In this document: positions 36,511 to 45,889 of the stretch, piece after piece
Numbering within the stretch: position 1 is the stretch's first letter
Layout of the letters: the number at the start of each line of letters is the position of its first letter
NCBI GenBank assembly: GCA_904373265.1
Contig: CAJFEE010000005.1
Span: 62,001-126,000, forward strand
Length of the DNA stretch: 64,000 nucleotides
Origin: Candidatus Harrysmithiimonas galli
GTDB taxonomy: Bacteria > Bacillota > Bacilli > CAJFEE01
Direction: 5' to 3'
Program-made: the position numbers and the translations under genes
Notes under the pieces: generated by a model
The model's input: only the letters and a program-made list of their open reading frames with translations
What the model was told of the DNA's origin: nothing
Databases searched by the model: none

Positions 36511-37614
36511 TTATTTGGTTGATTCTCTTTTTTCATCAAAGAAAAATTTTTGATAGTTTCGAATGTTATTTTTTGCCATTAGTCTATGAAATTTTTCTTT
36601 TTCCGTTTTTGGTACAATAAAATAAATATTTCCTGCTTGCCCCATCCGCCCGACTCGACCATTTCTATGCTTCCATTGCTGAGCATTTTCTGGTAAGTCT
36701 ACATGAATTACATTTTCTAAATCAGGAATGTCCATACCACGTGCAGTTAAATCCGTTGACAATAAAAATTGAATATTTCCTGATCGAAACTTATGTATTC
36801 GATTGGCACGTGTCATTTTATCCATTTGCGAATGAAGCACTGAAATTTTCGCAGAACGTTTTTCCGCCTGTTCATGAAATATTTGTAACAAAAAACGGTC
36901 ATTAGAAAAAACCAATGTTTTTCCTGAAAGATGCACAAAGAATCGACGCAATGTGTCCTTTCGCTTATTCCAATCCACGACGATATAATAATATTGAAGC
37001 TTTTCTGTACCTTGAATTTCATCTTGTATGGATAATATTTGAAAATCCGATCGCAGCTTTGTCAATGTATTGGCTGCTTCCTTGCTAACGGTTGCGCTAA
37101 CTGCCAAAATAGCTGTTTGTCGCAATGCAGACAAAACAATAGCCGAAATTTTTTTCCATTGTTTCTGCCGGTACATTTCATCAAATTCATCCAGCACAAT
37201 GGTATCTATGGTATGAATCTTTAATCTTCGATTTTGAATCAGCTCATGTAAACGATCCGGTGTTCCAACAACAAAATTTGGTTTTGCCTTCAATGCTACC
37301 AGTTGTCTTTTCATATTGGCCCCACCGATTAATGGGACAACTGCCCCACCCAATTCCCGAATAACAGATACAATTTGCATAACCAATTCCCGGGTTGGTG
37401 CAACAATGACAGTCTGTAACACTTGATTATCTATTGTTTTTTCAAAAATCGGCAGCAAATATGCCAATGTTTTACCTGTACCAGTTGGTGCCTGCATAAT
37501 CAAATTTTTTCTGGCAAAAATGGGCTGAAAACACAAGGTTTGAATAGGTGTCATATTGTGAATGTTCATTTTTTTTAATGCTTGTTCCGTTTTCAATTCA
37601 TTAATTTTTATCAT
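36511..37614 (-). CDS. DEAD-box RNA helicase (DEFD variant)
   Basis: 367 aa from the ATG at 37614 (AAGGA upstream). Motifs in order: TPIQTLCFQPI (Q motif), APTGTGKT (I), PTRELV (Ia), VLDEFDEMY (II, DEFD where DEAD is usual), SAT (III), STDLTARGMDIPD (V) and HRNGRVGR (VI). Only the two RecA cores are present, without a C-terminal RNA-binding extension. It likely remodels RNA or ribosome precursors. It overlaps the end of the upstream unknown gene by 14 bases. Confidence 0.92.
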   Translation of the reverse strand: MIKINELKTEQALKKMNIHNMTPIQTLCFQPIFARKNLIMQAPTGTGKTLAYLLPIFEKTIDNQVLQTVIVAPTRELVMQIVSVIRELGGAVVPLIGGANMKRQLVALKAKPNFVVGTPDRLHELIQNRRLKIHTIDTIVLDEFDEMYRQKQWKKISAIVLSALRQTAILAVSATVSKEAANTLTKLRSDFQILSIQDEIQGTEKLQYYYIVVDWNKRKDTLRRFFVHLSGKTLVFSNDRFLLQIFHEQAEKRSAKISVLHSQMDKMTRANRIHKFRSGNIQFLLSTDLTARGMDIPDLENVIHVDLPENAQQWKHRNGRVGRMGQAGNIYFIVPKTEKEKFHRLMAKNNIRNYQKFFFDEKRESTK

Positions 37615-38119
37615 TTGCTTTTCCTTTCTTATCTTGCATTTGCTCACCAATATAAACAAAATGATCTATAATTTGAATCAAACGTTCATCATCCATTTCA
37701 CCGATTCCTTCCTTAAAAATCACATGCAGAACTTGACTGATATCGATATGATCTTTATAAAAGAATTTTTCCTCTATAAGCTGTACTTCCACGTTCCAAA
37801 TTTTTCTCTGAATGAAACGATGCCATTGCAAATATCCGATATCATATAAATATTTTGGGACGTGATATTTGAAATTCAATTCTGTTTGAATCGTTTCCTT
37901 TTCAAATATGATCTCATCAATCCACATTTGCTGCGAAAAATTGATTTCAATTTTCCCATAAATTCTACCGATTTGAACACCCATTTGAAAGGATCGGCTC
38001 AAATTTGCCAAATCCACCCAATCATTGCGCGAAACAATTTTTAATATACCTTGAATTTCAAAATCATAAATACAGCCTTCTAAAATTGTTTTTAAATTAT
38101 CATATGCGGTTGGATGCAT
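37601..38119 (-). CDS. Conserved-looking protein of unknown function upstream of DEAD-box helicase
   Basis: 172 aa, ATG with GGGGT 6 bases upstream. Alternating beta and helical segments, rich in Ile and aromatic residues, ending in a charged tail. No signal peptide or membrane helix. I do not recognise the family. Overlap with the helicase gene implies translational coupling and perhaps a shared role. Confidence 0.75.
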   Translation of the reverse strand: MHPTAYDNLKTILEGCIYDFEIQGILKIVSRNDWVDLANLSRSFQMGVQIGRIYGKIEINFSQQMWIDEIIFEKETIQTELNFKYHVPKYLYDIGYLQWHRFIQRKIWNVEVQLIEEKFFYKDHIDISQVLHVIFKEGIGEMDDERLIQIIDHFVYIGEQMQDKKGKANDKN

Positions 38120-38483
38120 GCTTTACCCCTATTCCAAAAATTTTCTTATCTCCACAGTATAATGAAAAAACAGAAGAAAAGTAAAGCAGATTTTCTTTTT
38201 TATCTATTGCTATGACTCCTTCAATCAAAATATTATGTAACTGAATGATTGGATGAATGTATATAAGGAGTATAGTTGATCTATCCATTTGATTCAGGCG
38301 TGTACTTCCAGTAAATGGCTTAAAATTTATAGGAAGTACTCTGCTCTATTCTAAAGAATATACAGAAGTTTAGTAACAAGTCTATTTTTAATTGGGTAAA
38401 TTAAGACTTTCCTTTATATTCTATTTTCATAAAAATGCTACATAGCTTGACTCTATCTTAGAAACCATTTATTACACCTCACT
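38120..38483. other. Intergenic region between the trp operon end and the helicase unit
   Basis: About 360 bases. No gene seen and no obvious trpA terminator hairpin; it should hold the promoter of the unknown/helicase pair. Confidence 0.4.
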
Positions 38484-39269
38484 TTAATTTTTCTCTATGG
38501 CAGATAAAGCCGTTTTCATTTCCTGCACATATTTTTGCAGATGTGTTTTGGCCTCTGTACCATATGTAGCAACCATGTTTACAATGGCACTGCCAACAAT
38601 AACACCATCTGCAATCTGCCCAATTTCTCTGACCTGCTTTGGTGTCGAAATACCAAATCCAACCGCTACAGGAATCTTAGCATACTGTTTAATCTGTCCA
38701 ACCAATTGATGCAAGTCTGTTTGAATATCGGAACGAATCCCTGTGACACCCATGGAAGAAATACAATAAATAAACCCTTCTGCTTCAGAGGCAATTTTTT
38801 CCATTCTCTTGTGAGAAGTGGGTGCGATCAAAGAAATAACTGGGATTTCATATTTTTTACTGAACAGGGAAAATTCATTTTTTTCTTCAAAGGGTAAGTC
38901 CGGACAGATGATTCCGTTGATACCAACAGTTTTACAATTTTGAAAAAAACGCTCTGCTCCGTATGTAAAAATCGGGTTTACATAAGTCATAAATACAAGT
39001 GGAACAGAGGTTTTTATACGGACATGTTGAACCATTTCAAAAATTTGATCGGTGGTCGTACCAGCACGTAATGCTCGTTCATTTGCTTCTTGAATAACTG
39101 GTCCTTCTGCAATTGGATCAGAAAATGGAATCCCAATTTCAATTAAATCGGCTCCTGCCTCTACCATTGCTAAAATATATTCTTCCGTTTTCTTTATATT
39201 TGGATCACCAGCCGTAATAAAGGCAATAAAAGCTTTTTGATCCAAAAATGCATCTTTAATTTTCGTCAT
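38484..39269 (-). CDS. trpA: Tryptophan synthase alpha chain
   Basis: 261 aa from the ATG at 39269 (GGGGGT 8 bases upstream), overlapping the trpB stop. Family signature [19 protein letters not shown] holds a catalytic Glu, and the loop [10 protein letters not shown] the catalytic Asp. It splits indole-3-glycerol phosphate to indole, channelled to TrpB. Last gene of trpEGDCFBA. Confidence 0.97.
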   Translation of the reverse strand: MTKIKDAFLDQKAFIAFITAGDPNIKKTEEYILAMVEAGADLIEIGIPFSDPIAEGPVIQEANERALRAGTTTDQIFEMVQHVRIKTSVPLVFMTYVNPIFTYGAERFFQNCKTVGINGIICPDLPFEEKNEFSLFSKKYEIPVISLIAPTSHKRMEKIASEAEGFIYCISSMGVTGIRSDIQTDLHQLVGQIKQYAKIPVAVGFGISTPKQVREIGQIADGVIVGSAIVNMVATYGTEAKTHLQKYVQEMKTALSAIEKN

Positions 39270-40446
39270 ATACATCTACCCCCATATATTTTGCAATTGC
39301 TGCAACATCTTTATCACCTCGACCAGATAAACAGACTACAACAATTTCATCTTTTGCCATAGTCGGAACAATTTTTTTGATATAAGCCAACGCATGCGCA
39401 CTTTCGATTGCTGGAATGATGCCTTCCATTTTCGCTGTATACTGAAATGCTTCAACTGCCTCATCATCTATAATCGGAACATACTCGGCACGCTTGATAT
39501 CATGCAAATATGCATGCTCTGGACCGATTCCTGGATAATCTAAACCTGCAGAAATGGAGTAAACGGGTGCAATTTGTCCATATATATCCTGACAAAAATA
39601 CGACTTCATACCATGAAAAATACCAACTGTTCCTTTTGTGATGGTCGCTGCATGTTGCTTGGTGTCAATCCCTTTTCCTGCGGCCTCACATCCAACTAAA
39701 CGAACTGAGGTCTCTGGAATAAAATCATAAAACATCCCCATCGCATTGCTTCCGCCTCCAACACACGCTACAATTAAATTTGGGAGTTTGCCTTCTTTTT
39801 CCAAAATTTGCTTTTTCGTTTCCTTACCAATAATGCTTTGGAAATCGCGAACCATTTGCGGGAATGGATGTGGTCCCATAACCGAGCCGAGTACATACAA
39901 AGTATCATTCACCCGTTTTGTCCACTCGCGCATGGTTTCGTTCACAGCATCTTTTAAAGTTTGTGTTCCGCTCGTTACCGCGTGAACTTTTGCACCTAAA
40001 AGCTCCATCCGAAACACATTCAATGCTTGACGCTCAGTATCTTCTTTTCCCATAAAAATTTCACATTCTAGTCCCATTAAAGCTGCCGCTGTCGCTGTTG
40101 CAACACCATGCTGCCCAGCTCCTGTTTCAGCAATGACACGTGTTTTTCCCATTTTTTTCGCAAGTAGAACTTGACCTAAAACATTGTTAATTTTATGTGA
40201 ACCAGTATGATTCAAATCTTCACGCTTGAAATAAATTTTTGCACCACCCAAATCTGCTGTCATATTTTTTGCTTCATATAATAATGACGGCCGTCCAGCA
40301 TAATTTATCCATAAATCCAAAAGCTCCTTTTGAAATTCTGAGTCACTTTTATAATAAGTATAGCTTTCCTCCAACTCTTGAATCGCCTGCATTAAGGTTT
40401 CTGGAATATATTGTCCGCCATGTATGCCATATCTACCTTTTTTCAT
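39256..40446 (-). CDS. trpB: Tryptophan synthase beta chain
   Basis: 396 aa. The PLP lysine lies in [26 protein letters not shown] and the phosphate loop GGGSNAMG are also conserved. It joins indole and serine to tryptophan, in complex with TrpA. A 76-base gap separates it from trpF. Confidence 0.98.
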   Translation of the reverse strand: MKKGRYGIHGGQYIPETLMQAIQELEESYTYYKSDSEFQKELLDLWINYAGRPSLLYEAKNMTADLGGAKIYFKREDLNHTGSHKINNVLGQVLLAKKMGKTRVIAETGAGQHGVATATAAALMGLECEIFMGKEDTERQALNVFRMELLGAKVHAVTSGTQTLKDAVNETMREWTKRVNDTLYVLGSVMGPHPFPQMVRDFQSIIGKETKKQILEKEGKLPNLIVACVGGGSNAMGMFYDFIPETSVRLVGCEAAGKGIDTKQHAATITKGTVGIFHGMKSYFCQDIYGQIAPVYSISAGLDYPGIGPEHAYLHDIKRAEYVPIIDDEAVEAFQYTAKMEGIIPAIESAHALAYIKKIVPTMAKDEIVVVCLSGRGDKDVAAIAKYMGVDVYDEN

Positions 40447-40522
40447 TTGTTACACTCCTTATTTTCTTTCATTTATAATGCATCTTGTTTTTTGATCTAT
40501 CGCATACTCTATTTTTCACAAG

Positions 40523-41146
40523 TTATGCCAAGTCCGTTATATGCCTTACTTTTTTTACGATTTCAATCATCTTATCCGGATCCTTTACTCCATTGGTTTC
40601 AACACCACTGCTAATATCTACACAAAACGGCTTAACTTGTAAAATCGCTGCTTCAATATTTTTAACAGACAAGCCTCCAGCCAAAAAAAACAGCTGCTGA
40701 ATTTTGGGAATCATTTTCCAATCAAAGGTATGTCCAGTACCGCCATATCCATTTTTCACATATGTATCTAACAAAAAATAATCAACTGGTAAATGCAAAA
40801 CTTCCTCAAATGATGCCCGTTGCTGCATGCGAACAGCTTTAATAATTGGGCAAGTAATTTTTTCTCGCAATGCTTCAATATAAGCCTGATTTTCATCACC
40901 ATGTAGCTGCACCCCATCAATAATCTTTTGCTGAACCAAGTCTATAATCTCAGAAACTGTCGCGTTGACAAATACACCCACAGCCTGAATTTCTGGCAAA
41001 AGCTGTTCTTTTAGCATAGCTGCTTTACATCGTTCAACTCTTCTTTTGCTCGGTGCGAATACAAAACCGATATAGTCTGGTTTGGCAAGATTTGCAAAAT
41101 AAATATCTGTTGACCTTTTTAACCCACAAATTTTAATTTTTGTCAT
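40523..41146 (-). CDS. trpF: Phosphoribosylanthranilate isomerase
   Basis: 207 aa from the ATG at 41146. It begins TKIKICGLKR, the catalytic Cys block, with VQLHG, LLDTY and LAGGLSVKNI later (TIM barrel). It performs the Amadori rearrangement of phosphoribosylanthranilate. Its start lies a few bases after the trpC stop. Confidence 0.96.
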   Translation of the reverse strand: MTKIKICGLKRSTDIYFANLAKPDYIGFVFAPSKRRVERCKAAMLKEQLLPEIQAVGVFVNATVSEIIDLVQQKIIDGVQLHGDENQAYIEALREKITCPIIKAVRMQQRASFEEVLHLPVDYFLLDTYVKNGYGGTGHTFDWKMIPKIQQLFFLAGGLSVKNIEAAILQVKPFCVDISSGVETNGVKDPDKMIEIVKKVRHITDLA

Positions 41147-41152
41147 ACCCAA

Positions 41153-41929
41153 CTATCCTTTCAAATGCTGAAGCAATTGTTTTACATTGCTACTATGCAT
41201 TAAAGTTTCACCGATTAAAACAGCGTCTGTCCCGATTTTTTGCAAACGCTTCACGTCCATTGTGGATTTTATTCCACTTTCTGAAACGAACACAAGATTT
41301 TCAGGTACATATTTTCTTAGTTTTATACTGGTTTCAATATCCACCTCAAAAGTTTTTAAATTTCGATTGTTAATTCCAATGACTCTTGCTCCGGCGGAAA
41401 GTGCAGCCTCAATTTCTTCTTTAGTATGCGCTTCTACCAGACAAGATAAGCCGAGCATATCTGCAAGCTGGATCATGTTATGCATTTCCTCTACAGATAA
41501 AATGGCACAAATTAATAAAATCGCATCCGCTCCAATTACCTTCGCCTCATAAATTTGGTATGGGTCAATGGTAAAATCTTTTCTTAAAAGCGGTATAGAG
41601 ACCTCCGAACGAATTTCTTTTAAATATTGATTTGAACCTTGGAAAAATATGGGTTCGGTTAAAACACTGATTGCCGAAGCTCCCGCTGCTTCATAATTTT
41701 TTGCGATTTCAATATAAGGAAAGTATTCTGCAATAACTCCTTTAGATGGTGATGCTTTCTTCACCTCGCAAATGAAACTTAGCCCGTCATTTTGCAAGGC
41801 TTTTTCAAAATCAAATGCACGATTGTTATTCATTTGCTTTGCTTTATCCTTTATCATTTCAAGCGAAATCATTTCTTTTGCTTCCTTGAGTCGCTGTTTT
41901 GTGGTCTCCACAATTTGATCTAAAATCAT
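41153..41929 (-). CDS. trpC: Indole-3-glycerol-phosphate synthase
   Basis: 258 aa TIM barrel. FICEVKKASPSKG contains the catalytic Lys region, with LLRKDFTID, LVEAHTKEE and VIGINNRNLKTF. It closes the indole ring. Monofunctional, separate from trpF. One base after trpD. Confidence 0.97.
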   Translation of the reverse strand: MILDQIVETTKQRLKEAKEMISLEMIKDKAKQMNNNRAFDFEKALQNDGLSFICEVKKASPSKGVIAEYFPYIEIAKNYEAAGASAISVLTEPIFFQGSNQYLKEIRSEVSIPLLRKDFTIDPYQIYEAKVIGADAILLICAILSVEEMHNMIQLADMLGLSCLVEAHTKEEIEAALSAGARVIGINNRNLKTFEVDIETSIKLRKYVPENLVFVSESGIKSTMDVKRLQKIGTDAVLIGETLMHSSNVKQLLQHLKG

Positions 41930-41930
41930 T

Positions 41931-42959
41931 TCAACTTTCTCCTTCCTTCTCTATTTTATGTGACAAACGAATCAGTTTCTCTAACTTCTCCTTTGCTTTT
42001 TTACTATCAATTAACGATTCTGCCAACTTTACACAATCTCTTAATGTCATTTGATCGTGGCTCATATATAGACAAATGGCTGCATTCAACACAACGACAT
42101 CACGCTTTGGTCCTTTCACCCCATTTAAAATATCCATTGCAATTTGTGCATTTTCTTTTGGTGAGCCACCAACCAAATCCATCGGCTCACAACGCATCAG
42201 CCCAACCTGCTCTGGAGTTAAAAAGAAGCTATTTAACCGCCCCTGATTCACCTCACAAATCGTTGAAGTCGTGCATAGCGTAACCTCGTCCAAACCGTCA
42301 TGCCCATGTACAACCATAGCACGTTTCACACCTAAATTGGCAAGAACACGTGCCATAGGCTCAACCAAATTTTCATCATATACACCAAGTAGCTGCAAAT
42401 TTGCCCCGGCTGGATTGGCAAGCGGACCCAAAATATTAAAAATGGTTCGGATTTTTAAATCTTTTCGTACTGGAGCTGCGTATTTCATAGATGCATGGTA
42501 AACCGGTGCATAAATAAAACAAATGCCAATTTCTTCTAAAATTTTTTGCGATGCTTGGGCACTGAGTTCAATATTTACATTTAATGCTTCCAACACATCT
42601 GCACTGCCACATTTGCTTGATACAGATCGGTTTCCATGTTTAGCAACTGGGATTCCACCAGCAGCAACCACAAAAGATGAAATGGTCGAAATATTAAAGG
42701 TATTTGCTTCATCTCCACCAGTCCCAACAATATCCAATACATCCATATTCGGATGAATTTTTGTACACTTTTCTCTCATCACCGTTGCACAGGCTGTAAT
42801 TTCATCAATGGTTTCGCCCTTCATACGCATTGCTGCCAAAAAAGCGCCCATCTGTGCATGTGTTGCCTTTCCTTCCATCATCTCATTCATAACCGCACGC
42901 ATTGTTTCAAAACTTAAATCATTGGAATGGATGACTTCATAAATTGCCTCTTGAATCAT
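41931..42959 (-). CDS. trpD: Anthranilate phosphoribosyltransferase
   Basis: 342 aa. The PRPP-binding signature VGTGGDEANTFNISTI and AKHGNRSVSSKCGSADVLEA are diagnostic. It transfers phosphoribose to anthranilate. It follows trpG by 12 bases. Confidence 0.97.
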   Translation of the reverse strand: MIQEAIYEVIHSNDLSFETMRAVMNEMMEGKATHAQMGAFLAAMRMKGETIDEITACATVMREKCTKIHPNMDVLDIVGTGGDEANTFNISTISSFVVAAGGIPVAKHGNRSVSSKCGSADVLEALNVNIELSAQASQKILEEIGICFIYAPVYHASMKYAAPVRKDLKIRTIFNILGPLANPAGANLQLLGVYDENLVEPMARVLANLGVKRAMVVHGHDGLDEVTLCTTSTICEVNQGRLNSFFLTPEQVGLMRCEPMDLVGGSPKENAQIAMDILNGVKGPKRDVVVLNAAICLYMSHDQMTLRDCVKLAESLIDSKKAKEKLEKLIRLSHKIEKEGES

Positions 42960-42971
42960 TGTCGATCCCCC

Positions 42972-43550
42972 CTATGCTTCTTCACGAATTTGCAAAAAGT
43001 TAGCAATCATCTGCTGTCCATCCGGTGTTAAAATGGATTCCGGATGGAACTGCACACCATAGATTTCATAGTCTCGATGCTTAACCGCCATCACATCATT
43101 GCTTTCATTTTCAGCAATAATATAAAGCTCATCTGGTAAACTACTCCGCTTAGCAGTAAGAGAATGATAACGTCCGACTGAAATAATTGGTGCCAATCCT
43201 TTAAACAACGCGCTTCCGTTTGCAATATGAATCGGTCTAGCTTCTCCATGCACAATCTCACTGGCATGGACCACTTTTCCACCAAATGCTTCACAGATTA
43301 CTTGATGCCCCAAACATACACCTAAAATCGGGAGCTTCCCTTTACATGCAAGTACAATATCTGTACAAATTCCTGCTTCTTTCGGATGTCCTGGTCCTGG
43401 AGATAAAATGATATGCGTGGGATTCATCTGCAAAATCGTAGACACCGAATACATATCATTACGAATGACACGAACATCCTGATTTATTTCTCCAACAGCT
43501 TGATAAAGGTTATAAGAAAAACTATCATAATTATCAATTAGTAGTATCAT
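42972..43550 (-). CDS. trpG: Anthranilate synthase glutaminase component
   Basis: 192 aa class I amidotransferase. Starts MILLIDNYDSFSYNL; nucleophile Cys in GVCLGHQVI and His/Glu in VQFHPES. It supplies ammonia to TrpE, and could also serve folate synthesis (PabA) since no second copy is visible here. It overlaps the trpE stop by four bases. Confidence 0.96.
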   Translation of the reverse strand: MILLIDNYDSFSYNLYQAVGEINQDVRVIRNDMYSVSTILQMNPTHIILSPGPGHPKEAGICTDIVLACKGKLPILGVCLGHQVICEAFGGKVVHASEIVHGEARPIHIANGSALFKGLAPIISVGRYHSLTAKRSSLPDELYIIAENESNDVMAVKHRDYEIYGVQFHPESILTPDGQQMIANFLQIREEA

Positions 43551-45016
43551 TCATCAAACATCCCTTCCGATTGCTTTAATGCATCAATAATTGCACCAGC
43601 TTTATTATTACATTCCTCAAATTCCTTTTCTGGAACACTGTCTTTAACAATCCCTGCACCTGATTGAACATATACAACATCATCTTTTTTTACCGCCAAC
43701 CGAATCCCAATGCAAGTGTCAGTATTCCCAGTAAAATCAATATAACCAATTGCTCCACCATATACGCCGCGGCGTGTATTTTCTAATTCATCAATAATTT
43801 GACAAGCGCGGATTTTGGGCGCGCCAGATAAAGTTCCTGCTGGCAATGCTGCGCCAATGGCATCAAGCGGATCTAATGAATCCTTGATTTTTCCGGTTAC
43901 TGTTGTTGCCATATGAAGCACATGCGAAAATTTCAAAATCTCTCTCATTTTTTTTACTTCAATGGTTCCAAACCGGCAAATTTTCCCCAAATCATTTCGA
44001 GCCAAATCAACCAGCATATGATGCTCAGACAGTTCCTTTTCATCTTTTAACAATTGTTCGATCAATTGTTCATCTTCTTCAGACGTTTTTCCACGTGGGC
44101 GTGTTCCAGCAATTGGGAAAGTTGACAATTCCTGATTTTGCAGACGAATTAAGGTTTCTGGAGAGGAACAGGCAATTTCTACATCACTTGTTTTCATATA
44201 TACCATATAGGGTGAAGGATTCGTTGTACGCAGCACACGATACATGTTCAATAAACTGCCTGTTGCCTTTGCCTTCTGTTGATTGGCAAGAACTGCCTGA
44301 AAAATATCTCCCTCATGAATGTGATGTTGAATTTTCCGTACACCCTCTTCATAATCTTCTTTTGAAAATACTGATTTCAATTCCGTTTGTAAACGAAGTG
44401 GCGAAATTTCTGCCTGTTTTCCTTCGCGAATCATAGCAATGATTTCTTCCAACTGTTGACTTCCTTTAAGATAACTCTGTTCAAAATCCTCTGTAGAAAT
44501 ATTTACAATAACAATCAGTTTTTGCCGAAAATGATCAAAAGCAATCACTTTATGAAAAAGCATCAGTTCTACATCTTGAAAATCCCCCGATTCCTTACTA
44601 TTAAATTGAATCGCTGATTCATGATATTTCATATATTCATAAGCAAAATATCCAACAAACCCGCCAGTAAACGGAGGAAGATTTTTCAGCTTTGGACTTC
44701 GATATTCAGCTAAAATTTCACGAATGACTTTATTCGGATCTCCAGTTTTTTTCTCAATTGTATCTTCTCTTTTTATTTGAATTTGATTGTTTTTACAACG
44801 AAGCTCCAAAATCGGATCAAAGCCAAGAAATGAATATCTTGCCCAATTTTTTCCGCCCTCTACACTTTCCAATAAGTAATACTGTGAACTATAAGAAGCC
44901 AATGTTTGTAGTAAAGAAATTGGTGTTATCCGATCTGAAAAAATTTCACGATAAATTGGTACAATAGAATATTCAGTTTGGAACATTTGTAATGCTTCAA
45001 AAGTCGGTAAAGTCAT
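43547..45016 (-). CDS. trpE: Anthranilate synthase component I
   Basis: 489 aa from the ATG at 45016, 9 bases after AAGGAG; an earlier ATG at 45025 is inside the ribosome binding site. Chorismate-binding motifs: ELSEHHMLVDLARNDLG, PAGTLSGAPK and AGAGIVKDSVPEKE-type end (QSGAGIVKDS). The N-terminal part, LLESVEGG, resembles the tryptophan feedback site (LLES). First gene of the operon behind the T-box leader. Confidence 0.97.
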   Translation of the reverse strand: MTLPTFEALQMFQTEYSIVPIYREIFSDRITPISLLQTLASYSSQYYLLESVEGGKNWARYSFLGFDPILELRCKNNQIQIKREDTIEKKTGDPNKVIREILAEYRSPKLKNLPPFTGGFVGYFAYEYMKYHESAIQFNSKESGDFQDVELMLFHKVIAFDHFRQKLIVIVNISTEDFEQSYLKGSQQLEEIIAMIREGKQAEISPLRLQTELKSVFSKEDYEEGVRKIQHHIHEGDIFQAVLANQQKAKATGSLLNMYRVLRTTNPSPYMVYMKTSDVEIACSSPETLIRLQNQELSTFPIAGTRPRGKTSEEDEQLIEQLLKDEKELSEHHMLVDLARNDLGKICRFGTIEVKKMREILKFSHVLHMATTVTGKIKDSLDPLDAIGAALPAGTLSGAPKIRACQIIDELENTRRGVYGGAIGYIDFTGNTDTCIGIRLAVKKDDVVYVQSGAGIVKDSVPEKEFEECNNKAGAIIDALKQSEGMFDE

Positions 45017-45053
45017 TGATAACATCTCCTTTTCTCAAATCTTTCCAGAAAAT

Positions 45054-45345
45054 AAAAAAACGTCCTTGATGAAAAATCATCAAGGACGAGACTATACCCG
45101 TGGTGCCACCTAAATTCATGGTTTCATTTTAAAATAATGAACCACACACTCATAGAATACCAACATATTCCGCCCAACTAACGCATGGGAACACGTCATA
45201 GAATACTCCGAGTTTTCGTTTCACTATGCCCTCTGTGGTCCATTTGACTGACTGCGTTCGGCAAGGCTCTCACCATCCCTTACTCTCTGGACGTGCACAT
45301 CGGTCGTTATCTCCACATCAATGGTTTCATGTGATCTTTAATTTG
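45054..45345 (-). ncRNA. T-box leader (tryptophan-specific) of the trp operon
   Basis: The minus-strand leader has the stem I AGAGAG...GGTGAGAGCC elements. The specifier is TGG (Trp) at 45240-45242, in AATGGACC. The T-box AGGTGGCACCACGG is at about 45099-45112. A terminator pairs CGTCCTTGATG with CATCAAGGACG (45061-45071/45078-45088) and is followed by a T run. The T-box bulge is UGGC; its C pairs with a G discriminator base, as found in bacterial tRNA-Trp. Uncharged tRNA-Trp would favour the antiterminator and turn on trpEGDCFBA. Confidence 0.95.
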
Positions 45346-45351
45346 TTTAAA

Positions 45352-45380
45352 ATCATACGCCTGTTAGAAAAAATTGTCAA
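45352..45380 (-). promoter_or_regulatory. Promoter of the trp operon
   Basis: On the minus strand a perfect TTGACA (45375-45380), 17 bases, then TATGAT (45352-45357), placing the start of transcription just before the T-box leader. Confidence 0.85.
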
Positions 45381-45523
45381 CTGTTTTTTATAAAAATAAA
45401 AATGAATGGGATAAAAAGCCGGTAGAATAACCATATTCCATCTGTATCGCTTCCTACACAAAGTATATTTGATAACTTTTTATAAGTTATCCATCCTATA
45501 TGATTTTTGAAAAGAGGTGAAAT

Positions 45524-45782
45524 ATGTAAAACGCAAACTTCTAATTTGTTGTTGTCATGATTTGTCTGCTTATAAGTATTCGGTTATTCTATCGATCTTC
45601 CTGATTATTATGTTGTAAATGATATGGTTTCCAATAGTGAAAACACCCAAGATACAGAAATCAAAGTAACTGTTTATAAGGATTGGAATATTAAAAGAGT
45701 TATAAAAGATATTGAAAAAGAGCATAACAAGATTCATGAAACACCAACAAGTCTAGAAGTCATTTTTTATTTCTCACAGTAG
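45524..45782 (+). pseudogene. Decayed gene for a small exported or membrane-anchored protein
   Basis: A plus-strand AGAGGTG lies ahead of an ATG (45524) followed at once by TAA. Reading across three frames gives KRKLLI, VVVMICLLISI (a hydrophobic segment) and FGYSIDLPDYYVVNDMVSNS, ending EVIFYFSQ and a stop at 45780-45782. The last 60 codons have normal protein composition (DTEIKVTVYKDWN, IEKEHNKIHETPTSL). This suggests a once-real protein of about 85 aa with a signal segment, broken by small indels. Family unknown. Confidence 0.55.
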
Positions 45783-45842
45783 CATACCCAGCACGGTGTA
45801 AAGCCGTTTCAAAACAGTTATTTTTGAATATCAGAAAAAACA

Positions 45843-45867
45843 GCAGACATTGAATTTCACTGTCTGC
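45843..45867 (-). terminator. Terminator after arginase-family gene
   Basis: GCAGACA (45843-45849) pairs with TGTCTGC (45861-45867); on the minus strand TGTTTTTTC follows. Confidence 0.75.
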
Positions 45868-45889
45868 TAAATCGAAAGCTTAGGATTTA

